Shown here: one piece after another, positions 34,761-44,068 of the stretch
Layout of the letters: the number at the start of each line of letters is the position of its first letter
Numbering within the stretch: position 1 is the stretch's first letter
Origin: JABDKH01 sp963768565
Lineage (GTDB): Bacteria > Bacteroidota > Rhodothermia > Rhodothermales > JABDKH01
DNA length: 64,000 nt
Direction: 5' to 3'
Assembly (NCBI GenBank): GCA_963768565.1
Contig: CAVYIO010000019.1
Span: forward strand, 85,479-149,478
The notes under the pieces: model-generated
What the model was told of the DNA's origin: nothing
Seen by the model: the letters and a program-made list of their open reading frames with translations, nothing else
Database searches by the model: none
Translations under genes and position numbers: made by a program

Positions 34761-35729
34761 GTGCCTCAAACAATCGAAATGCGACCTGACGCGAACAAAC
34801 ACCCGATCGCCGTCGCCGATGCCATCCCGGAGTCACGTAAGACGGCGCGCGTCTCGCGGTCGCTCGCCGGGGGCACGCTGGGTGATTATGTCGTACTCAC
34901 CAAGCCGGAGATCACATTCCTTGTCGTATTGTCAGCCCTCGCGGGATTTGTAATTGGAAGTCCTGTGGGGTTTGACGGACTCGCACTGGGTTTCACCCTG
35001 ATCGGCGTGGCGCTCAGCTCGGCGGGAGCCGGAGCGCTGAACCACTATCTCGAGCGGGATCGCGATCTGGCCATGAAGCGAACGTTGAACCGGCCCCTGC
35101 CGGCAGGACGTATGCCAGCCACGCATGCGCGCAACGTTGGTCTCCTTCTCTCGGCGGCCGGGCTAGGCGTGCTGTGTCCGCTGGTCAACCCTCTCACGGC
35201 CATCCTGGCTGCACTGTCGATGGCCCTCTACCTGTTCGTATACACGCCCATGAAGTCGAAGACGTGGCTGAATACGCTGGTCGGGACCATTCCCGGTGCG
35301 CTGCCGGCGATCGGGGGCTACACGGCGGCGACGAACTCACTGTCGGGATGGGGCGCATGGCTCATCTTCGGCATCCTGCTGTGCTGGCAGATGCCTCACT
35401 TCCTTGCTCTTGCGTGGATGTATCGCAAGGACTACGGGCGGGGTGGGTTCGCCATGCTTCCTGTTATTGACAGCGACGGCCTTGCGACCGCTGCACTTGC
35501 CCTCGCGTTCACGGCCGCAACCGTCGTGCTTAGCCTGGCCCTTGCGACTGACCCGTCAATGGGCACGACGTATCTCGTAGTCGCCGTTCTGAGCGGCGCC
35601 TTCTTCTTGCATCCAGCGGTGCGCTTCTGGAGGACCCGCACCAATCTGGACGCCAGACGCCTTCTGAAGAGCTCAGTGATGTACATTCCGGTACTTGTAT
35701 TCTCGATCGTGCTCGATCGCATGATTTAG
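34761..35729 (+). CDS. ctaB: protohaem IX farnesyltransferase (haem O synthase)
   Basis: 322 residues from GTG 34761. UbiA-type prenyltransferase with about eight to nine membrane helices. The first Asp-rich motif is NHYLERDRDLAMKRTLNRPL, and the second region reads WMYRKDYGRGGFAMLPVID. The N-terminal DYVVLTKPEITFLVVLSAL matches CtaB. It adds a farnesyl group to haem B, giving haem O, the CtaA substrate. Stop-to-start distance of two bases from ctaA shows an operon. Confidence 0.95.
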   Translation: MPQTIEMRPDANKHPIAVADAIPESRKTARVSRSLAGGTLGDYVVLTKPEITFLVVLSALAGFVIGSPVGFDGLALGFTLIGVALSSAGAGALNHYLERDRDLAMKRTLNRPLPAGRMPATHARNVGLLLSAAGLGVLCPLVNPLTAILAALSMALYLFVYTPMKSKTWLNTLVGTIPGALPAIGGYTAATNSLSGWGAWLIFGILLCWQMPHFLALAWMYRKDYGRGGFAMLPVIDSDGLATAALALAFTAATVVLSLALATDPSMGTTYLVVAVLSGAFFLHPAVRFWRTRTNLDARRLLKSSVMYIPVLVFSIVLDRMI

Positions 35730-35743
35730 AGGAGGAAGGACAC

Positions 35744-36298
35744 ATGTCAAATTTCGCTTGCGTGGCCCCCGCCCGATTCTTTTGCCGCACCGCCTGCGGC
35801 GCCCTGGCCCTTCTGCTCGCGGGTTGCCAGCCCGGCCTCGACAAGACTAAGAACGCACCGGCTCCCACGACCGAAGAAATGGCGCAGGCCCGCGTTGAAG
35901 TCGATGATCTTGTCAATCGCTTTGGCCGCATGTGGGAAGATGAAGACATGGCCACGTTTGACCAGATCGTGGCACACGACGAGGACCTCGTGATTATCGG
36001 GACTGACGCCGCCGAGCAGATCATCGGATACGACACTTATCGAGAACTGAGAGAACGCCAGTTCGCGTCGTTCGAAAACGTTGAGTTTGATGTTCGCAAC
36101 CGCATAGTCAAGGTCGGCGTGGACGCCCGGTCGGCCTGGTTCTCAGAGGAGTTTGATCTGTTCCTGCTGGCACAGGGTAACCCCGTGAGCCTCGAGGGTA
36201 TGCGCCTCACCGGTGGCCTGGAAAAACGCGACACAAGCTGGGTCATCGTCCAGCTCCACACATCCGTACCGGTACCCGGTCAGGCAGCGGAGTACTAG
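35744..36298 (+). CDS. SnoaL/NTF2-like lipoprotein
   Basis: 184 residues; ribosome site GAGGAGGAAGG lies seven bases before the ATG. The lipoprotein signal ends in LLAGC. The mature part has the fold pattern of the SnoaL-like/DUF4440 family: EVDDLVNRFGRMWEDEDMAT, FDQIVAHDEDLVIIGTDAAE, then a beta-sheet region ending VIVQLHTSVP. Members often bind small molecules or act in stress; no specific function is known. It sits between ctaB and rlmN with rlmN starting at the next base. Confidence 0.75.
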   Translation: MSNFACVAPARFFCRTACGALALLLAGCQPGLDKTKNAPAPTTEEMAQARVEVDDLVNRFGRMWEDEDMATFDQIVAHDEDLVIIGTDAAEQIIGYDTYRELRERQFASFENVEFDVRNRIVKVGVDARSAWFSEEFDLFLLAQGNPVSLEGMRLTGGLEKRDTSWVIVQLHTSVPVPGQAAEY

Positions 36299-37444
36299 GT
36301 GTCCCGACACGCATCGGCAGATCGAACATCAGGCCATTTCGACAGCGACAACGTGGTGCCTAACTCCTTATCCCCTACCCGCGTAGATCTGAAGACGCTC
36401 GACCGGATTGAGCTCGAATGCCTGGCCACGGAGATGAGGGAACCGGCCTACCGTGGTCGGCAGATGTTCGAGTGGCTGTACGGCAAGGGGGCCGCGTCGT
36501 TCGCCGAGATGACCAATCTGCCGCTCCAGTTTCGCGAGAAGCTGCAGGAGACGCACCGCATCGGCAAGATCGACCCGGAGCAGATCAGTACGTCGGTGGA
36601 TGGAACCACAAAGGCACTCGTGCGCCTTGAGTCGGGGCGACACGTTGAAGCCGTGCTCATCCCCGACGTGGCGGACGGCGACATACGAAGGCTCACCGCC
36701 TGTGTCTCCAGTCAGGTCGGTTGTGCGATGGCCTGTGCATTCTGTGCGACCGGTACAATGGGTTTCCATCAGAATCTGACGTCCGGTGAGATCTTCGACC
36801 AGGCGCGGCTCATGAACGAACTCGCCGTCGAGCGATACGGCCGAGGACTCACGAATATCGTCTACATGGGGATGGGCGAACCGCTGCTCAACTACGCCAA
36901 TGTCGTCAAGAGCCTGCGCATCATCTCAGACCCGTCGGGTCTCGACATCTCACCGAAGCGAATCACCGTCTCGACCGTAGGAATCTCCCGGCGCATCCGG
37001 CATCTGGCCGACGACGATCCGGGAGTACGACTTGCCGTGTCCGTACACGCCCCCACGGACGCTCAAAGGAGCGCCATCATGCCCGTCAACCGGGCTGCCC
37101 GTACCGATCTTGCGGCTCTCAGAGCCGCCCTGGAATACTACTGGTCAAAAACGTCGCGAGACGTTACGTACGAGTACTGCCTTTTCGACGGCGTCAACGA
37201 CTCGGACGCCGATGCGAGGGCCCTCGCGGAGATCGTCCAGTGGATTCCGAGTAAGGTCAACCTCATCATGTACAATCCGGTCGGCGGCCTCCCCTTCGAG
37301 CGAACATCTGACGAACGTGTGAATCAGTTTGTCAGGGTCCTCGTTAAAAAGAGGGTAACGGTCACAATCCGAAAGAGTCGCGGCCACGATATTGCGGCTG
37401 CGTGCGGCCAGTTGGCAGTACGGGAAGAGTCGTCGGCAGGCTGA
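36299..37444 (+). CDS. rlmN: 23S rRNA (adenine-2503-C2)-methyltransferase RlmN
   Basis: 381 residues from GTG 36299, immediately after the previous stop; a later GTG at 36353 is possible. Radical SAM enzyme that methylates A2503 of 23S rRNA and A37 of tRNA. The cluster motif CAFCATG, the Cys near GCAMACAFC, the methyl-carrying Cys in the C-terminal ACGQLAV, and MGMGEPLLNYANVVKSL are all present. The protein has an N-terminal tRNA-binding region (YRGRQMFEWLYGKGAASF). Confidence 0.95.
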   Translation: MSRHASADRTSGHFDSDNVVPNSLSPTRVDLKTLDRIELECLATEMREPAYRGRQMFEWLYGKGAASFAEMTNLPLQFREKLQETHRIGKIDPEQISTSVDGTTKALVRLESGRHVEAVLIPDVADGDIRRLTACVSSQVGCAMACAFCATGTMGFHQNLTSGEIFDQARLMNELAVERYGRGLTNIVYMGMGEPLLNYANVVKSLRIISDPSGLDISPKRITVSTVGISRRIRHLADDDPGVRLAVSVHAPTDAQRSAIMPVNRAARTDLAALRAALEYYWSKTSRDVTYEYCLFDGVNDSDADARALAEIVQWIPSKVNLIMYNPVGGLPFERTSDERVNQFVRVLVKKRVTVTIRKSRGHDIAAACGQLAVREESSAG

Positions 37445-37476
37445 GTGGCCACGAATAAGCTGCGGGCTGAATCACT

Positions 37477-37731
37477 ATGTCAAGTTCGAACATGTCAACA
37501 TTGTCGAAGGCGCGTCACGATGTCGCCGGCGTGAGCACGCGGTGGGCAATCGGTTTCTTCGGAGCACTCACTGCCTTCACGGTCCTTCCCAGGCTCATAC
37601 GATTTGGCGTCCGGCACTATGCCTTTCGCCTGATCGCAGAGATCATTGCCATCGTTTCGCTTGGCCTTCTGACGGAGAAAGTCGTCGAATGGACGGCCGA
37701 ACGAGAGCGCGACTCACGACCGTCGCAATGA
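37477..37731 (+). CDS. small membrane protein, function unknown
   Basis: 84 residues. Two weakly hydrophobic segments lie at about 23-40 (RWAIGFFGALTAFTVLPRLI) and 50-66 (LIAEIIAIVSLGLLTEKVV), with basic residues between, giving a hairpin in the inner membrane. No family recognised. It follows rlmN by 32 bases and ends nine bases before the convergent MFS transporter stop. Confidence 0.55.
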   Translation: MSSSNMSTLSKARHDVAGVSTRWAIGFFGALTAFTVLPRLIRFGVRHYAFRLIAEIIAIVSLGLLTEKVVEWTAERERDSRPSQ

Positions 37732-37739
37732 TCCGCGAG

Positions 37740-39139
37740 TTATGACAGGTCGAGGCGACTCTCGACCGGGCGTGCGTCGACGTTGGCACGGACTTGCTTG
37801 CGAAGTCCAAGCGCCGTGACGAACATCAAGATGCTCAGTACGGCCACCGTCAGGAACGCCGACTCGTAACCCATCCGACGTGTCGCACCCGACGCCGCGA
37901 GCGCTCCGACAACTGCGCCGCCGATCAGGAGACCGGCGTTGAGCGCCAGCGTGATGACTCCCTGCGCGGACACACGATCCTCGACGCTGGATTCGCGCAG
38001 CAGAATGTAGTTGAGCGAAGAGCCGAGCAATCCGGCGAGCGCCATTCCAACCAGAACGGAACCGGTGTAGAACGCCGGGATCGGTGTCAAACAGTGCGAG
38101 CGAGCAGAGCCCTGCAAACAGCAACAGCGCGCATGCCGAAACGGTTCGCCTGGGTCCTGCGTGATCAAGGACCCAGCCAAACAAGGGCGATCCGAGCGCA
38201 ACGGCAAACGCCAGGGGCAAGAACATGAATGAGGCCGTCGACTTTGTGACTTCGAACGTTGCCTCGGCAAGCGACGGCACGAAGATCAACACCGCCTCGC
38301 AGAATCCCGCGGCTGCGGTCAGCGCGATGGCGAGACGTGCCTCTCGCGACCGAAGGACTTTTCTCGGCAGGAGAGGGTTCTCGGCGGTCGAGATCGCTCG
38401 GAACGCAAGGTAGCCAGATACGAGAGCAACGGACGCTCCGCCCCATACGCGCGGCTTCGAAAGGCTGGCCAGAAACCCGACCGCATCGATACCATTCGTA
38501 CTGACGGCCAATGCAACCAGTGTGATGGTGAGCAGAACCAGACCTCGGACATCGAATCCTGCGAGCGGCACTCCGCCCGTGACGGCCGGCACGTGCCGGC
38601 GACCCAGAACCATCGCCGTCGCAGCAAGCGGCAATGGTGCAAGGAACAGCCACTGCCAGCTGTATCGAAGCAGGATGCCGCTGATGGCCGGCCCGACGAT
38701 GAACGCCACGCCGAACACGGATCCAAGAATGCCGAGTGCTCTCCCCTGCCGGTGGGCCGGAAATTCATCGCCAACGACTGCGCTGGAGACCGGGAAGATC
38801 CCGGCAGCCCCCATGCCCTGCAATGCTCGTCCGGCGAGCAGGACCCAGAACGGCGGGGACGATGCCACGATCAACGCGCCGACCGAGAACAAAGCAATGT
38901 CCAGCGTGAACACAAACCGACGCCCGGCGGCATCAGCGAGCTTCGCCATGAGGGGAACGCCGAGCAGGTTGAACAGCACGAAGACGTTGAGCGTCCATGC
39001 TGCGGCCCGCTCATCAATCCCGTAATGATCGCGTATTGCCGGAAGCGCCGGGCCAACCATCGCGATGTCGAGCGCCGCAAGAAGCACGCCGAGGAATAAG
39101 AACCGTCAGAAGGGAACGACTGCCGGAGCGGAACTGCAA
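37740..39139 (-). CDS. MFS transporter, EmrB/QacA-like (drug efflux type); two single-base gains
   Basis: About 465 residues after joining frames, with 14 predicted helices. The N-terminus LLAALDIAMVGPALPAIRDH and motif A-like region KLADAAGRRFVFTLD fit DHA2-type exporters. The frame slips by one base at about 38088 (in LALF/TPIPAFYTGS), and C-terminal helices continue to 37740. A second extra base at about 39100 hides the N-terminal helix: joining it gives SLLTVLFLGVLLAALDIA, and the frame can then start with TTG at 39139; otherwise the protein starts at GTG 39087. Substrate unknown. Convergent with the small membrane protein. Confidence 0.8.
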
Positions 39140-39366
39140 GTTGCGGATCGGTGCAAATCTGGGCGAGAATGGACGCGAGTAGACGGTGTGGCGTCCGATA
39201 TGTTCTCATGCGGCTCCCCCCGGGCGTATCGTAAACCAACCGGGCGTGAATCTCCTTCAGATGACCGGATGTGGCCCCTTCTCGTCGTTAATGAAGGATC
39301 CCTGCTGCCGATACTAGGGCAAAATGGCTCCTTATTCATCCGATCAATCGACTGTGGGCAAAGAGG

Positions 39367-41412
39367 TTGCGCCAAAGAGCCGCTGCCCTTCCTCTCTTGA
39401 TCGCACATCCAGCTGAAGCATTGAGCGGATCCGGCATTACACGGAAGCTGACTCACGCCGTCTGGAGGCCGCTCAGATCGCTACGCGCGAAGCTGACCAT
39501 CTTCACGTTCGGCCTGATGGCGGCGATCTCGCTCTCGATCTACCTGTTCCTTCCGACGCGGATGGAAAACCAGGCCGAGAACGCGCTTGTCGACAAGGCC
39601 TCGAATATCGCCGATATGACCGCGTTCGCGATCGGCGCATCTTCTGATACGGGAGATCCCGATCACGTTCCGATCGTTCTGAACGGAGCGGCCCAGGTGG
39701 ATGACCTCGTCTACGCCTACGTCACCGCGTTAGACGGAGGTGTGGTTGCGGACTTCAACCGTATGCCAAACATCTACACGGTGCCGTATGAGTTCCGCAT
39801 GCCAGGTGGCGTGTCAGACAATCGCGAAATCTTCCGTGCTCGCCGCTCCATCATCTCGCACGGCCGATCGGCCGGAACGTTGCACATGGGCTTCTCGCTC
39901 GAGAGCGTCGCCACCATCGCACGCCGGAGCCGCCTGACGATCGCGATTGCGAGCATCATGATATTCGTGATTGGTCTAACGGGTGTGTTCGCTGTAAGCC
40001 ACATCATCACGGCACCTCTTCGACAGATTGCCAGCGTAGCCGAACGGATCTCGGAAGGCGATTTCGACGGTAGTCTGGAAATCCAGTCGAATGACGAGAT
40101 CGGACGCCTTGCGACAGCATTCAACAAGATGGTGAAGGGCTTGAGGTCCGCCTACCAACATCTTGAGAGCGCGAATGCGGCGCTGGCCTACCACTCGCAG
40201 GACTTGCAGTCTGAGATTGCAGAGCGCCGGAAGGCTGAGCAGGCCTCTCGTACCAGCGAGGCGAAATTCCGGGCGGTCGTTGAACACGCAACGGACATCG
40301 TCGCCGTTTTCGAAACGGACGCTTCCATCAAGTACATGTCTCCCGCATGTATAAACATGATGGGGGTCACTCCGGAGTCGCTGACGGGAGAAAAGGCAGA
40401 CCAGTTCGTTCATCCGGCTGACCTGGACCACTTTACGTCCGCCGTGCTCGACAGCCGCAGGGACATTACCGTCGCCATCAATGTCGAGGCCCGGTGGCGT
40501 CATGCGAACGGCAAGTGGCGATACCTCGCGTTCCGCGGTCGAAACTTGAGCAATCTTCCCGGAATCGATGGCATTTTGTTCAACGTGACCGACATCACGG
40601 AGTCGAAGCGATTTGAGCGTGAACTGGTGCACGCCAAGGACAGAGCTGAAGAGATGGTTCGACTCAAGGACAGCTTCCTCGCGAACATGAGTCACGAGAT
40701 TCGCACGCCTCTTACCGGCATACTGGGGTTCGCGCAGATTCTCAAATCAGAGATCGATCCGTCGCAGTTGGAGCTTGTCGACCACATCGAGGGTAGCGGT
40801 ACCCGACTCCTGAATACGCTGAATTCTGTGCTTGATCTGGCCGAGTTGGAGGCGCAGTCTGTGCGCCCTGAGCTGGAGGTGCTGGACGTTGTGAAGGAGA
40901 TCCGCGAAACCACCAAGCTCATTTCACCACTTGCTCATCTGAAGGGTCTCTCCTTTCATGTCGAGATACCTGACGAGCGGATCTTCGCTCAGGCGAATTC
41001 GAGTTGCTTGCACCGCGTGATCGTGAACCTGGCCAGCAACGCCGTCAAGTTCACTGACGAGGGCGAGGTTCGAATCAAGACTACGGCCGACGACCGACAC
41101 GTTCGCATTGCGGTGGTTGATACGGGCGTCGGCATTTCCGAGGAATTCGTTCCGCAACTATTTGGTGAGTTCACCCAGGAATCGACTGGTAATGCACGAA
41201 CACATGAGGGCAGCGGCCTTGGACTGGCCATCACGCGCCGTCTGGTCGACCTCATGGACGGTGACATCGATGTCGAGAGCGAGAAAGGCCGTGGCAGCCG
41301 GTTCGTCGTCACACTGCCCCGGGCGCAGGCTCCTGCTGCAAGCGAAGACAAACCGGACAAGTTACCGGTGCTGCGACCCGTGAAGCTGGGCGGGCGACGC
41401 TGGGCATCTTGA
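39367..41412 (+). CDS. sensor histidine kinase with HAMP and PAS domains
   Basis: Up to 681 residues. Only TTG codons (39367, 39397, 39421) are available as starts; the true one is unsure. Order: transmembrane helix at about 45-62, periplasmic sensor of 120 residues, second helix near 199-215, HAMP (ITAPLRQIASVAERISEGDF), PAS (FRAVVEHATDIVAVFETDAS), HisKA with FLANMSHEIRTPLTGILGFA, and HATPase with NLASNAVKFTDEG, VDTGVGIS and GSGLGLAITRRLVDLM. No receiver domain and no adjacent response regulator, so the partner is elsewhere. Confidence 0.88.
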   Translation: MRQRAAALPLLIAHPAEALSGSGITRKLTHAVWRPLRSLRAKLTIFTFGLMAAISLSIYLFLPTRMENQAENALVDKASNIADMTAFAIGASSDTGDPDHVPIVLNGAAQVDDLVYAYVTALDGGVVADFNRMPNIYTVPYEFRMPGGVSDNREIFRARRSIISHGRSAGTLHMGFSLESVATIARRSRLTIAIASIMIFVIGLTGVFAVSHIITAPLRQIASVAERISEGDFDGSLEIQSNDEIGRLATAFNKMVKGLRSAYQHLESANAALAYHSQDLQSEIAERRKAEQASRTSEAKFRAVVEHATDIVAVFETDASIKYMSPACINMMGVTPESLTGEKADQFVHPADLDHFTSAVLDSRRDITVAINVEARWRHANGKWRYLAFRGRNLSNLPGIDGILFNVTDITESKRFERELVHAKDRAEEMVRLKDSFLANMSHEIRTPLTGILGFAQILKSEIDPSQLELVDHIEGSGTRLLNTLNSVLDLAELEAQSVRPELEVLDVVKEIRETTKLISPLAHLKGLSFHVEIPDERIFAQANSSCLHRVIVNLASNAVKFTDEGEVRIKTTADDRHVRIAVVDTGVGISEEFVPQLFGEFTQESTGNARTHEGSGLGLAITRRLVDLMDGDIDVESEKGRGSRFVVTLPRAQAPAASEDKPDKLPVLRPVKLGGRRWAS

Positions 41413-41530
41413 GCCAGAGTTATCCCACCGTGTCCAGATCGCGGCGGCAGGAACTTTGTGCGGTGCGACGGCTATTGAGAAGCCTTTCGCAGAAATGTCG
41501 ATAGCGCAGTACACCCTGCACCTCCAAATC

Positions 41531-41875
41531 ATGCCGACCTACGTCTACAAGAGACAAGACGGGACCACTTTCGAGATCGAGCAGCGGATCACAGCCGACT
41601 CGCTCACGCACTGCCCCACCACAGGACAGCGGGTGGAACGCGTAATCAGTGCCGGTACAGGGCTGATCTTTAAGGGATCAGGGTTTTACGTGACGGACTA
41701 CGCCCGCAAGAACGGTTCTGCCCCGACCCCCGGGTCGGAGAAAAGCGGGTCCGAGGCAGCGGAGCAGCCCAAGAAGGAATCAAGCGAAACCGTTTCGAAG
41801 AAGGAATCCAAGAAGGAATCGAATGACTCGTCTTCGAAGCCTGACTCGAAGACCAAACCGAACAAGTCGGACTAG
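41531..41875 (+). CDS. FmdB-like zinc-ribbon family protein with degenerate metal site
   Basis: 114 residues from ATG 41531. The start MPTYVYKR and the segment ERVISAGTGLIFKGSGFYVT identify the FmdB/CxxC_CxxC_SSSS family, but the first Cys pair is replaced (RQDGTTFEIEQ) and only HCPTTG keeps one Cys, so zinc binding is probably lost. The tail of about 50 residues is Lys/Glu/Ser-rich and contains three copies of the 11-base string AAGAAGGAATC (41771, 41798, 41810) coding KKES. Role unknown; the family was linked to formamidase regulation. Convergent with tpiA. Confidence 0.75.
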   Translation: MPTYVYKRQDGTTFEIEQRITADSLTHCPTTGQRVERVISAGTGLIFKGSGFYVTDYARKNGSAPTPGSEKSGSEAAEQPKKESSETVSKKESKKESNDSSSKPDSKTKPNKSD

Positions 41876-41885
41876 CGCGTCTGCG

Positions 41886-42641
41886 CTATACCAGGCGTTT
41901 TGCCGCCTCGACAATGCTCACGAAGGAGTCGGCGTTGAGGCTGGCTCCTCCAATCAGGCCTCCATCCACGTCCTTCTGACTGAGCAGTTCGTCGGCGTTT
42001 CCGGGGTTCATGCTGCCACCATACAGGATCTCGATGGCATCGCCCGCGGCCTCACCGAACTGATCGCGAAGGAGACTCCGGATGTGGCTGTGCATCTCCT
42101 GCGCCTGAGCAGGCGTGGCCGTTCGACCCGTCCCGATCGCCCACACGGGCTCGTACGCAATCACAAGATCGCCGGGGCGACCAAGCACTACGCCCGACAG
42201 ACCCTTTCGGACCTGGCGCGAAACGACGTCTTCTGCCTGGCCCGCCTCCCGCTCCGCCAGATGCTCGCCGACACAGAGGATCGGCACGAGGCCGTGCTCA
42301 ATAGCCTTCCGGACCTTCCGGTTCACCGTATCATCAGTCTCTCCGAAATACTGCCTGCGTTCAGAGTGCCCGAGGATCACGTAGTGGCATCCGACCGCGG
42401 ACAACATCGTCGGCGAGGTCTCGCCCGTGAATGCCCCGGACTCCTCATAGAACATGTTCTGGGCACCGACTAGCAACGCTGTCTCGTTGACGGTGCGTGC
42501 CACCTCGGAAACGTTGACCGTCGGAGGACACACTGCCACTTTTACAGGCGCCGGGCTACCGATATCACCGGCTATTTCTCGTGCAAGTTCGATTGCCGAA
42601 CCCACATCCGTATTCATTTTCCAGTTTCCCGCGATCAGCAT
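41886..42641 (-). CDS. tpiA: triosephosphate isomerase
   Basis: 251 residues. Interconverts dihydroxyacetone phosphate and glyceraldehyde 3-phosphate. The active-site residues are visible: Asn and Lys in AGNWKMN, His in ILGHSERR, Glu in AYEPVWAIGTG, and the phosphate-binding loop GTGRTATPAQ and YGGSMNPGNA. Length and motifs are complete. Confidence 0.97.
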   Translation of the reverse strand: MLIAGNWKMNTDVGSAIELAREIAGDIGSPAPVKVAVCPPTVNVSEVARTVNETALLVGAQNMFYEESGAFTGETSPTMLSAVGCHYVILGHSERRQYFGETDDTVNRKVRKAIEHGLVPILCVGEHLAEREAGQAEDVVSRQVRKGLSGVVLGRPGDLVIAYEPVWAIGTGRTATPAQAQEMHSHIRSLLRDQFGEAAGDAIEILYGGSMNPGNADELLSQKDVDGGLIGGASLNADSFVSIVEAAKRLV

Positions 42642-42703
42642 GAGTTTAGGTATCTACTTTGGATGATAGTGTTGGATGATAGTGGTTGTGACGGCGCCCC
42701 GAA

Positions 42704-44068
42704 TCAGGATGAATCCGTGCCCGTCACTGCCATAAGATCGTCGGCGACCGCCTGAATGGCGGGTCCGGAATACTTGCCCAGTATGACTCCGTCTTTGATC
42801 AGGAAGCGCTTCGGGTGAACCCTTACGTTGAACGACCGGGCCAGTGGATCCTCTGCACCGAGCGGCAGAGCAATCTGGACGGTCGAAGGCTGCGATCCAA
42901 AGAAAGCCTCGTTAAGGTCTGAATCGGACTCCAGCGAAACACTCACAAAGGTCACGTTCTCACCCCGCTTGTTCGAAGCCAGGCTGTCTCGCAGAGCGCG
43001 TTCACGAATATACGTCGCGTCGGTGGGCCGGAAGAACTCGAGCAGGACGATCCCGGTTGTTGTCGGATCGAACGAATACTCTTCACCCGTCCAGGTCACG
43101 GTGCTGAATGAAGGAGCGAGCATACCGGGCATCAGGTTCTCGATCTCATACACGGTGCCGCGCGCCCATTCAGCCCACGGGCTGTCGCCATAGTCTGCGT
43201 CAATCTTGTTCGCCTCAATCACCGCTTCGTCAAGCATGTTGCTGTCGGCATAGGCGACGACCATCTCGGACGCCAGCGCGGCCTGCAGTTCCTTGTCCGC
43301 CGTCTTTCCGGACAGGTTGCGCACAAACGCGATGGCCGACTCCTGACCCCGCAAGCGTGCTTCAGCGCGTCGCGCTGCCCGGGCAACATCCACAAAACCA
43401 GGTCCGTCCATGGGCAGTGACATGACTCTCTCCACCACCAGGGAGTCGTTGATTCCCTCCATCATCATAACAGATTCGACCGACGCCATGCCGGCACCAA
43501 TCGTGCCGGGGAATTGCTCGCTCAACGCCCACAGGATTTGAGCGCTCTGCATAAATCGGGTGGCGTGACTCTCAGAGGAATACTGGCCGGACTGGATAAG
43601 AGACAGCAGGTCCCGGTTGTGTACCATCTTGCTGTTTCGATACGCCATCCACGCCGCGTTTTCTACGGAGCGAATGATGAGCGGCCGATCACCGTCCGGT
43701 ACCCGCAGACGCATCGATGCAGTGTCTGCCTCAGCCAGCACAATCTGCCCGTGTTTCACACGTGCTCCGCGCCGACTCACGATCAGCGGGTAAATGCCAC
43801 GCTCCGGCGCTTCGATGAGCATCTGGAAATAGCCCGTACTGTCCGTCACCCCAAACCCGAGGGTGTCCGCCTCGCCATCCGAGGACGCGACGAGAACCTC
43901 GAAGCCGCGATAGTCCCGGGTCGAGTCCACCTCCGGGCGTACCGTGACGTACCCGTCGAATTGACTTCGCACGACGGGCCGATCGTCCGCGCGACAACCG
44001 ACGACCGAAGCGACGGCCACCACTACCAGAAACTCCTTCCACGCCATTCCAGGTCCAGATCGTAACAT
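42704..44068 (-). CDS. lipoprotein with C-terminal thioredoxin-like fold lacking CXXC
   Basis: 454 residues. The ATG at 44068 overlaps the gatB stop (ATGA), so translation is coupled. The signal (FLVVVAVASVVGC) ends in a lipobox-like Cys. An N-terminal beta region (DYRGFEVLVASSDGEADTLG) resembles the DUF4369 or Cna-B type, a helical middle follows, and the C-terminal domain has TGIVLLEFFRPTDATYIRER and VHPKRFLIKDGVILGKYSG, the TlpA/AhpC-TSA pattern. The redox CXXC is replaced by RPTDAT, so it cannot do thiol exchange. Resembles ResA/TlpA-type lipoproteins of Bacteroidota. Function unknown. Confidence 0.7.
   Translation of the reverse strand: MLRSGPGMAWKEFLVVVAVASVVGCRADDRPVVRSQFDGYVTVRPEVDSTRDYRGFEVLVASSDGEADTLGFGVTDSTGYFQMLIEAPERGIYPLIVSRRGARVKHGQIVLAEADTASMRLRVPDGDRPLIIRSVENAAWMAYRNSKMVHNRDLLSLIQSGQYSSESHATRFMQSAQILWALSEQFPGTIGAGMASVESVMMMEGINDSLVVERVMSLPMDGPGFVDVARAARRAEARLRGQESAIAFVRNLSGKTADKELQAALASEMVVAYADSNMLDEAVIEANKIDADYGDSPWAEWARGTVYEIENLMPGMLAPSFSTVTWTGEEYSFDPTTTGIVLLEFFRPTDATYIRERALRDSLASNKRGENVTFVSVSLESDSDLNEAFFGSQPSTVQIALPLGAEDPLARSFNVRVHPKRFLIKDGVILGKYSGPAIQAVADDLMAVTGTDSS

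Noticed and set aside
41771..41820. short tandem repeat array
   Set aside because: The three AAGAAGGAATC copies are coding for a Lys/Glu/Ser-rich tail, unequal in spacing, and too few to be a CRISPR or satellite array.
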